NCBI GenBank assembly: GCA_015233295.1
Contig: JADFYC010000245.1
Span: 1 to 5,817 of the forward strand
DNA length: 5,817 nt
Direction: 5' to 3'
Source: Deltaproteobacteria bacterium
Lineage (GTDB): Bacteria > Desulfobacterota > JADFXK01
Below, piece after piece: positions 1-4,302 of the stretch. Within the stretch, counting starts at the first letter, position 1. Each line of letters begins with the position of its first letter. Made by a program: the position numbers and the translations under genes. The notes beneath the pieces were generated by a model that saw nothing but the letters and a program-made list of their open reading frames with translations, made no database searches and was not told the DNA's origin.

Positions 1-297
1 TTCGATTAATACCTTGTTCACCTCTTTACCTTCGGGGCCTGTTTGATGGGTGATCAAGTTGGATCCGATCATCTGTTTGGCGGTATTATAGACATCACCA
101 AGCGAAGACACCACTTTTACTCCCCCACCTTTTCCCCGTCCCCCGGCGTGGATTTGGGCTTTAACCACATACGTGTTGCTATCCAGCCTCTGGGCCACTT
201 CTCTGGCTTCGTCGGCCGAGAAAGCCACAAACCCGTCGGGCACCGGCAAGCCATGTTTCCGGAACAGTTCCTTAGCTTGATACTCGTGAATCTTCAT
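1..297 (-). CDS. sucC: Succinyl-CoA ligase (ADP-forming) subunit beta, N-terminal part
   Basis: This is the beta subunit of succinyl-CoA synthetase, the cytosolic citric-acid-cycle enzyme that makes ATP or GTP from succinyl-CoA together with the alpha subunit SucD. Only 99 codons are present; the gene runs off the left edge (family length is about 390 residues). The protein opens with MKIHEYQAKELFRKHGLPVP, the family N-terminal signature. Residues 46-61 hold KAQIHAGGRGKGGGVK, the ATP-grasp nucleotide-binding segment with the conserved Lys46 and the GGRGK loop. Residues 82-98 (ITHQTGPEGKEVNKVLI) fit the next family block. ATG at 295-297 is chosen because it starts the signature exactly and has a Shine-Dalgarno sequence five bases upstream. 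sucD would be expected downstream, outside the window. The gene looks intact as far as it is visible and is unrelated to the Rhs locus. Confidence 0.97.
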   Translation of the reverse strand, partial: MKIHEYQAKELFRKHGLPVPDGFVAFSADEAREVAQRLDSNTYVVKAQIHAGGRGKGGGVKVVSSLGDVYNTAKQMIGSNLITHQTGPEGKEVNKVLIE

Positions 298-302
298 GGT
301 GA

Positions 303-308
303 CCTCTC
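303..308 (-). promoter_or_regulatory. sucC ribosome binding site
   Basis: On the minus strand GAGAGG lies five bases (TCACC) before the sucC ATG. It is a good Shine-Dalgarno match and supports the start at 297. Confidence 0.75.
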
Positions 309-359
309 TTGTGAAAGTCTCGTGTTATCTTTTGGTTGGATGTGAGAGCTGTTTAACGA

Positions 360-388
360 ACCATATTTATATCTCAACTACTTGTAAA
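360..388 (-). promoter_or_regulatory. Candidate sigma-70-type promoter for sucC
   Basis: On the minus strand TTTACA (388-383) is separated by 17 bases from TATGGT (365-360), about 60 bases before the sucC start. The spacing is ideal and the -35 differs from TTGACA at one base, but the -10 matches TATAAT at only four of six positions. The stretch between them is AT-rich. The site lies just outside the insertion-sequence end at 408, so the element left it intact. This is pattern matching only. Confidence 0.35.
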
Positions 389-407
389 CAGCAAGAATAA
401 AATGAAG

Positions 408-428
408 CAGAGCCAGCGAATGAAATTT
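408..428 (+). repeat. Left terminal inverted repeat of the ISAs1-family element
   Basis: It begins CAGAGC and matches the reverse complement of 1021-1041 at 15 of 21 positions. The pairing was found by eye and defines the left end of the element. Confidence 0.72.
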
Positions 429-476
429 ATTTTGAGCAGTGATATTCTCTCGAATATCCATGGCCTTTCATGTTTG

Positions 477-511
477 AGAGGATCGGGGAAGAATTTCTTC
501 CACCAACCTCT
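477..511 (+). promoter_or_regulatory. Symmetrical hairpin just before the transposase ribosome binding site
   Basis: A perfect 7-bp stem (GGAAGAA 487-493 with TTCTTCC 495-501) is flanked by a second pairing, AGAGG (477-481) with CCTCT (507-511). The two pairings are separated by equal five-base unpaired arms. The structure ends six bases before the AAAGGA ribosome binding site of the transposase remnant. In several IS families such hairpins limit translation of transposase from read-through transcripts; that role is an inference here. Confidence 0.4.
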
Positions 512-531
512 TAAATGAAAGGACCCAGGTT

Positions 532-1020
532 ACGGCAAAGATCGACCCCACAACGATATTGGATGAATTCAAGTCAATTCCTGACCCTCGCATTTTTTTG
601 AAGACTCGACACAAGCCCAAATACACCACTGTTTCCGATATAGATCGGCCTGACGGGAAAGATAAACGGCCAGACTCAAAAATGATCGGCATGGTTGAGT
701 CAGAACGCCATATTGGTGATAAAACAACTGTTGAAAAGAGGTACTATATATCAAGTATGGCCAATGATGCGCGAATGTTTGGTAAGGCTGTTCGGAGTCA
801 TTGGGGCATTGAGGATGAGCTGCACTGGGTGTTGGATGTGACTTTTCGGGAGGATGACAGTCGAATTCATAAAGGGAACTCCGCCGCGAATATGGCGGTG
901 ATACGTCAGATGGCCCTAAGCCTCTTGAAGCGGGAAAAGACAGCCAAGATTAGCATGAATATCAAAAAGAAGAGATGTGGTTGGGATGACAGCTAGTTAT
1001 TAATGGTACTCCGTGCCTGA
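532..1020 (+). pseudogene. ISAs1-family transposase remnant (start lost, middle deleted, nonsense codon)
   Basis: The C-terminal part is a clear ISAs1-family transposase: MIGMVESERHIGDKTTVE, RYYISSM, then AVRSHWGIEDELHWVLDVTF, REDDSRIHKGNSAANMAVIR and GWDD. The N-terminal part (ILDEFKSIPDPRIFLKTRHK, from about 556) matches the beginning of the family. The roughly 200 residues expected between them, including the first two catalytic aspartates, are missing; the join lies near 612-625. An AAAGGA ribosome binding site (518-523) stands eight bases before ACG (532-534), followed in frame by AKIDPTTILDEF, so the original start was probably an ATG changed to ACG. The frame is also open from TTG at 559. 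A TAG at 994-996 falls where the family usually has Tyr (GWDD-x-YLL). Reading through it gives LLMVLRA and a TGA at 1018-1020, so this is probably a nonsense mutation. The Glu of HWGIE, likely the third catalytic acid, remains. The product cannot be an active transposase. Confidence 0.87.
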
Positions 1021-1041
1021 GATTTTGATGCGTTTGCTCTG
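1021..1041 (-). repeat. Right terminal inverted repeat of the ISAs1-family element
   Basis: Read from the minus strand it is CAGAGCAAACGCATCAAAATC, pairing with 408-428. It lies directly after the ancestral transposase stop at 1018-1020, as is common in compact IS elements. Recognisable Rhs sequence begins immediately beyond it. Confidence 0.75.
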
Positions 1042-1226
1042 GTGGAAGCCCCGGTCTTGCTCACTCGCTGGCCCAGGCCGTTGATGGCGTAGGAGGTGGT
1101 GACTCCGCCCGTGGTGACCTGGACCAGCCGGCCCCGAGCATCGTAGCCATAGGTGTAGGTGCCGTCCCCGGTCAGATTCCCGGCCGCGTCGTAGGTGTAG
1201 GTGGTGTCACCCGAGGCGTTGCAAGC
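1042..1226 (-). pseudogene. Third copy of the Rhs core end, truncated by the insertion sequence
   Basis: On the minus strand this reads TYTYDAAGNLTGDGTYTYGY, then DARGRLVQVTTGG, SYAINGLGQRV and SKTGAST, where the insertion sequence begins. It is the same stretch of Rhs core found at 2807-2650 and at 4217-4060. Over about 160 bases I count 15 mismatches to the copy at 2807-2650, and the proteins differ at one residue. It lacks everything downstream (the PGQYFD and DPIGL core end, any toxin tip, any immunity gene). The frame has a TGA at 1227-1229 upstream and no start codon or ribosome binding site. Downstream it runs through the IS end to a TAG at 993-995. It is a remnant of a further cassette and was probably not expressed alone. 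Confidence 0.85.
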
Positions 1227-1234
1227 TCAACGCC
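1215..1234 (-). other. Perfect 7-bp hairpin at the junction of module 2 and the third core copy
   Basis: GGCGTTG (1215-1221) pairs perfectly with CAACGCC (1228-1234) around a six-base loop. An alternative outer pairing exists between CCGAGG (1211-1216) and CCTCGG (1242-1247). It lies 19 bases after the stop of the module-2 immunity gene. No run of T follows on the minus strand, so it is not a typical intrinsic terminator. It may be a weak terminator, an RNA-stabilising stem or chance. Confidence 0.35.
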
Positions 1235-1252
1235 AACCTGACCTCGGCTTTA

Positions 1253-1750
1253 TTAACAATCGAGGCGAGATGCAATGGTGCGGCATTTGTCAGTTGAGTC
1301 CTTTGGCTGATACTCGGCTATCTTAGATGCAGTTTCCGGAAATGCAAATTTGAGGGCAGCCCAGCCAAAGCAACGACGGTCACTGGATTCCGATCTAATG
1401 AGATTGATTATGGATGGTAGTTCGTCAGTGATGTCCTCCCCCCGCTTCATCAGATGGGCCAGCAGGAGGTGCGCAATATAGTATTCATTATCACTACGAA
1501 GACGTTCACGCAAATGTTGGCTAGATTCCTTTTCAAGAGATCGTTGGGCCAAGCGCGATGCAAATACATACGGTAGACGGCATACCAAAAACCCGGCACC
1601 GCCTCCGATGACGGCACCAGCGAGCCCGCCTACCATGCCGAAGTTGATGTAACCGTATTTGCTCCCAATGAAAATGCCGACGAAAAAGCCACCAAAGCTG
1701 AGCAAATCAAATACCGTGTACCCGCGTTGGTTAATCATTGGCAACCGCAT
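1253..1750 (-). CDS. Putative membrane immunity protein of Rhs module 2 (hypothetical)
   Basis: I do not recognise this 165-residue protein by family. Residues 14-33 and about 37-57 are two hydrophobic, Gly-rich segments that should form a membrane hairpin. After them comes a soluble, charged, probably helical domain (DNEYYIAHLLLAHL, then DELPSIINLIRSE and GWAALKFAF). The gene directly follows the module-2 Rhs tip and overlaps it by 16 bases from the ATG at 1750. A second in-frame ATG at 1738 overlaps the tip's stop as ATGA. Upstream AGGTGG stands 12 bases before 1750, a weak site, so translational coupling is likely with either start. Position, size and coupling are typical of an immunity gene for the preceding toxin. 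A membrane location would suit a toxin acting at or across the inner membrane. Function is inferred from context only; it could also be an unrelated cargo gene. Confidence 0.72.
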   Translation of the reverse strand: MRLPMINQRGYTVFDLLSFGGFFVGIFIGSKYGYINFGMVGGLAGAVIGGGAGFLVCRLPYVFASRLAQRSLEKESSQHLRERLRSDNEYYIAHLLLAHLMKRGEDITDELPSIINLIRSESSDRRCFGWAALKFAFPETASKIAEYQPKDSTDKCRTIASRLDC

Positions 1751-2807
1751 TTCTTGTTGCCGCCACCTGCCAAAGCTTCAGACGTGCCTCCCAGAAGCAA
1801 AGATAATGATGCAGCAGGAGTGGGGCCAGTTCCCCACGTTTTCGCCCAGTTCCCCCACAAGTTAAATATAGCACTCCCCAGCCCGTTATTGATAATTGCA
1901 GCGCCTCGCTCGACTGTGGACAATCCAGCAAGGGATCCAAACGCAGCGTCAGTTAGCGTTGTTTGATCAAACTCATAAAGGATCGGATTGCTCAACCACT
2001 CTGAAACATTGGCAACAGAACCGGCTAACCCGACGGCACCATAGCCTGCCACGAGTGTTCCCAATGTGGCATCGCTCGTTGATGGAGTCCAAAGTGCAGC
2101 AAGCATTCCAGGAATGGCATATAGCGGATTGCCCGTTGATACTTGCTTATTGGCCCAATATTGGGCAGCTGAGTCGCCGTAGCATTCGCCTGCGTCAAAC
2201 ATGTCGCCAAACAACAACCCTGTTGGGTCTGTCCGAGTGATCGGATTATTTTGGACATACGCGTACGTATTAATCCCCCCAGCCAGCCCAATCGGATCGC
2301 TCTGCACATACCTCCCCAACCCCGGATCATAATCCCGGGCCATATTGTAGCACAGCCCAGTCTCAACATCAAAGTATTGCCCTGGAAATCTTAGATTATA
2401 CGTCAGCGTCCCTGTCGGTGCGCCGTTGCCGAAGGGATCGCGGTCCCACTTCCAAACAGTACTGCCACTACCGTCGACAATAGACCGCGGTGAGCCCAGA
2501 TGATCGGGATTAACATAATACTGCGCCCCCGGCTTGAGCACCGCGACGGGTAAATCGCCCAGCCAGACCGTCTCCTGAACTACATTGCCCGTGCCGTCGT
2601 ATTCGCCAAGGAGATGCCCGGCCTCATCGTAAACGAAGATGGTCGTCGTGGAGGCCCCGGTCTTGCTCACGCGCTGGCCCAGGCCGTTGATGGCGTAGGA
2701 AGTCGTGACGCCGCCCGTAGTGACCTGAACCAGTCGGCCGCGGGCATCGTAGCCATAGGCGTAGGTGCCGTCGCCGGTGAGATTCCCGGCCGCATCGTAG
2801 GTGTAGG
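1735..2807 (-). CDS. Orphan Rhs C-terminal fragment with its own variable tip (module 2)
   Basis: This is a headless copy of the end of an Rhs/YD-repeat protein. It starts at TYTYDAAGNL and proceeds through SYAINGLGQRV, IFVYDEAGHLLGEYDG, VWLGDLPVAVLKPG, YYVNPDHLGSPRS, WKWDRDPFG, LRFPGQYFDVETGL, YVQSDPIGLAGGINTYAYV and NNPITRTDPTGL. These are the standard blocks that close the Rhs shell. A variable tip of 159 residues follows. Recognisable homology to the other copies begins only 14 bases after the stop of the preceding immunity gene (2822-2824). The frame has no ATG or ribosome binding site there, and the first usable codon is a GTG inside the core at 2670. Normal expression as a secreted Rhs protein is therefore unlikely. 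It fits an orphan rhs-CT cassette acting as a donor for recombination, or a low-level product starting at 2670. The frame is uninterrupted to the stop at 1735, so it has not decayed. Confidence 0.85.
1738..2214 (-). other. Variable tip of Rhs module 2, possible toxin domain of unknown activity
   Basis: These 159 residues follow DPTGL, the usual boundary between core and tip. The start (LFGDMFDAGECYGDSAAQYW, then GNPLYAIPGMLAALWTPSTS) resembles a linker segment I associate with other Rhs proteins. The rest is rich in Ala, Gly and Leu, with hydrophobic stretches at tip residues 31-42, 51-70 and about 134-151, and it ends in NKKCGCQ. I see no nuclease, deaminase or ADP-ribosyltransferase motif. 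A membrane-acting toxin would suit its hydrophobic character and its membrane-type partner, but this is inference. Core-like GC content suggests a longer residence in this genome than tip 1. Confidence 0.5.
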
Positions 2808-2821
2808 CCGTCGCCTTGCCG

Positions 2822-3208
2822 CTATGCTTCTGAGCTCACAATTACATTAGCGGACTCTTTTAATTCTAAATCATCAAACTCGATATAATTATGACTTTTT
2901 TCAAACGAGACACTCAATATTTTTTCAATAACCCTCCGCCATATATTTTTGTCGAGGTCCATCATGATAATGGATTTGTTCTTTGTACACAGATTCCTGC
3001 CACCTTCAGACGACCTCAGAAGTATTTTGAAATCTTCGGTTGTTTGAATATAATCTAAGGAATTTAATCTTATTTCTATTCCGAGTTTTGTCCCGAGAGG
3101 ATGAAGATCATACACAAGCTGTAAAAAATCACTTGGAATGCCCTTCCAATAGAAATTTGGACCAGGCTCTCCTTCTAAAAAATCATTAGTGTATTCAATT
3201 GATATCAT
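2822..3208 (-). CDS. Putative immunity protein of Rhs module 1 (hypothetical)
   Basis: I cannot name the family. From ATG at 3208 the protein has 128 residues, opening MISIEYTNDFLEGEPGPNFY. It is soluble, with no signal peptide or membrane segment, and is rich in acidic residues (GIEIRLNSLDYIQTTEDF, MMDLDKNIWRRVIEKIL, NYIEFDDLELKE). That profile is common among cytosolic immunity proteins that cap basic nuclease toxins. The start at 3208 is preferred because AGGGGGGG lies eight bases upstream. An in-frame ATG at 3235 overlaps the Rhs stop as ATGA and would add MKVRGGAKR, which looks like a translated ribosome binding site. The gene is clearly more AT-rich than the Rhs core, like the toxin tip before it, so the two were probably acquired together. 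Immunity function is inferred from order, coupling and size. Confidence 0.8.
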   Translation of the reverse strand: MISIEYTNDFLEGEPGPNFYWKGIPSDFLQLVYDLHPLGTKLGIEIRLNSLDYIQTTEDFKILLRSSEGGRNLCTKNKSIIMMDLDKNIWRRVIEKILSVSFEKSHNYIEFDDLELKESANVIVSSEA

Positions 3209-3216
3209 TCTTTTTG

Positions 3217-3225
3217 CCCCCCCTC
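3217..3225 (-). promoter_or_regulatory. Ribosome binding site deciding the start of the module-1 immunity gene
   Basis: GAGGGGGGG on the minus strand ends eight bases (CAAAAAGA) before ATG at 3208, a far better context than that of the ATG at 3235. The run of seven G lies inside the coding frame if translation begins at 3235 but outside it if translation begins at 3208. Confidence 0.6.
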
Positions 3226-3231
3226 GCACCT

Positions 3232-4302
3232 TCATTTAACAGGAATATCTACCCAAGGACTATTAGGGCTTGGCGGATTGTAATCCCAATGACCTTCTGG
3301 GTGATATTTATCGGGTTTGTGAGGACGCCATTCTCCACCTTCTGGATCCCATAAGCTTTTTTCACCTCTTTCACGGGGTTTTTTGCGTGATGGGTCACCT
3401 ATTTCACACTCCCCTTCAACAGGTGGTTCTGGCCATGTAGATGGATCAGTCAAATCAGTATTTTCATCAATGCCTTCATTTTGATTCATTAGATAATCTA
3501 ATAATGGTAATTGGTTAAACAGGTTTAGGAAGTCTTTCATTTGATGCCATTGCTCTGGTGTTAATTGCGTCAGTGATGGACTCCCAGGAGGAGGTAGCAA
3601 AAATGGGTTTGCAGCAGGTATTGCCTGCAATCCCCACGGATCAACCCAATTAACCGGATTATTCCCAACATACGCGTACGTATTCAACCCTCCCATCAAC
3701 CCAATCGGATCGCTCTGCACATACCTCCCCACCTCCGGGCTATAATCCCGGGCCATATTGTAATATAGACCGGTCTCGACATCGAAGTATTGCCCCGGAA
3801 ACCTGAGATTATATGTCAGCGTCCCTGTCGGAGCGCCGTTGCCGAAGGGATCACGGTCCCATTTCCAGACAGTGGTACCGGTGGAGTCTATAATGGACCG
3901 CGGTGCGCCCAGATGGTCGGGATTCACATAATACTGCGCGCCGGGCTTGAGCACGCCTACCGGTAAATCGCCCAGCCAGACCGTTTCCTGGATCACATTG
4001 CCCGACCCGTCATACTCACCCAAAAGTTGGCCCGATTCGCCATAGACGAAGATCGTTGTCGTCGTGCCTGATTTCCGCACGCGCTGCCCCAACCCATTAA
4101 TGGCATACGTCGTCGTACTGCTTCCGGCCGTAACCTGCACGAGTCGTCCCCGTGCATCGTAACCATAGGTGAAGGTGCCGTCCCCGGTCAGATTCCCGGC
4201 CGCATCGTAGGTGTAGGTTTGGGTCGTGGGGCCGGTTCGGCCGAGGAGCTGGTTACTTCCGCCGGAAATGGAAGAGCTTGTCACACCGGCAATGAGGCTG
4301 GG
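3232..4302 (-). CDS. Rhs protein, C-terminal core and toxin tip (downstream of frameshift)
   Basis: This is the carboxyl-terminal part of the main Rhs protein, in a different frame from the upstream core. Blocks in order: GGSNQLLGRTGPTTQ, TYTYDAAGNLTGDGTFTYGY, DARGRLVQV, YAINGLGQRV, IFVYGESGQLLGEYDG, VWLGDLPVGVLKPG, YYVNPDHLGAPRS, WKWDRDPFGNGAPTG, LRFPGQYFDVETGL, YVQSDPIGLMGGLNTYAYV and VDPWGL. The core would form the end of the hollow beta-cocoon, and DPIGL marks the region just before the tip. A 131-residue tip ends at the TGA at 3232-3234, which overlaps ATG at 3235. The frame stays open to an ATG at 4539, but residues before about 4302 do not read as Rhs; there the YD repeats continue in the frame of 4253-5817. 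The two parts therefore belong to one gene broken by a frameshift. If the frameshift is real, the tip would need ribosomal slippage or an internal start. Confidence 0.88.
   Translation of the reverse strand, partial: PSLIAGVTSSSISGGSNQLLGRTGPTTQTYTYDAAGNLTGDGTFTYGYDARGRLVQVTAGSSTTTYAINGLGQRVRKSGTTTTIFVYGESGQLLGEYDGSGNVIQETVWLGDLPVGVLKPGAQYYVNPDHLGAPRSIIDSTGTTVWKWDRDPFGNGAPTGTLTYNLRFPGQYFDVETGLYYNMARDYSPEVGRYVQSDPIGLMGGLNTYAYVGNNPVNWVDPWGLQAIPAANPFLLPPPGSPSLTQLTPEQWHQMKDFLNLFNQLPLLDYLMNQNEGIDENTDLTDPSTWPEPPVEGECEIGDPSRKKPRERGEKSLWDPEGGEWRPHKPDKYHPEGHWDYNPPSPNSPWVDIPVK
3235..3627 (-). other. Variable toxin tip of Rhs module 1, resembles polymorphic toxin type 37
   Basis: The 131 residues after DPWGL begin with a Pro-rich and acidic linker (PPPGSPSLTQLTPEQW, then NEGIDENTDLTDPSTWPEPP). 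They end with a compact basic and aromatic domain: KKPRERGEKSLWDPEGGEWR, PHKPDKYHPEGHWDYNP, PNSPWVDIPVK. The pattern SLWDPxGGEW - DKYHxxxHWDYNP - SPW recalls, from memory, the short domain annotated as polymorphic toxin type 37 at the ends of Rhs proteins. His, Asp and Lys residues are present that could serve a nuclease, but I cannot prove an activity. The DNA is clearly more AT-rich than the core. Confidence 0.55.
3628..4217 (-). repeat. Rhs core-end duplication, expressed copy (partners 2215-2807 and 1042-1201)
   Basis: This 590-base stretch, from the bases coding TYTYD to the GL before the tip, recurs at 2807-2215 (one codon longer, beside SKTGASTTT) and in part at 1201-1042. All three copies are direct repeats on the minus strand and begin with the same bases (CCTACACCTACGA). 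They differ mainly at third codon positions. Long direct repeats of this kind allow tip exchange by homologous recombination and also deletion of the intervening cassettes. Confidence 0.88.

Larger units (their letters stand above)
408..1041. mobile_element. Internally deleted ISAs1-family insertion sequence (634 bp)
   Basis: The ends are set by imperfect terminal inverted repeats: CAGAGCCAGCGAATGAAATTT at 408-428 and, read inward from 1041, CAGAGCAAACGCATCAAAATC. They match at 15 of 21 positions including the first six. Between them is a transposase remnant of the ISAs1 (H-repeat-associated) type. Full ISAs1 elements are roughly twice this length, and the middle of the transposase is missing. 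The 8-10 bases outside the two ends (for example AAATGAAG on the left and GTGGAAGC on the right) do not form a target duplication. This suggests that one flank was rearranged after insertion. The element separates sucC from the Rhs locus and truncates the third Rhs core copy. It cannot move by itself but might respond to a related transposase supplied elsewhere. Confidence 0.82.

Noticed and set aside
43..345. Plus-strand open frame at the left edge
   Set aside because: It lies antisense to sucC, whose family match is unambiguous.
468..754. Minus-strand open frames across the transposase remnant
   Set aside because: They are shadows of the plus-strand transposase, which has clear ISAs1 motifs.
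1211..1247. Intrinsic terminator after the module-2 immunity gene
   Set aside because: The hairpin is real but no T tract follows it on the minus strand, so it was listed as a plain hairpin.
1895..2372. Open frames on both strands across the module-2 core end and tip
   Set aside because: They are alternative readings of a stretch where one minus-strand frame carries the conserved Rhs blocks PGQYFD, DPIGL and NTYAYV.
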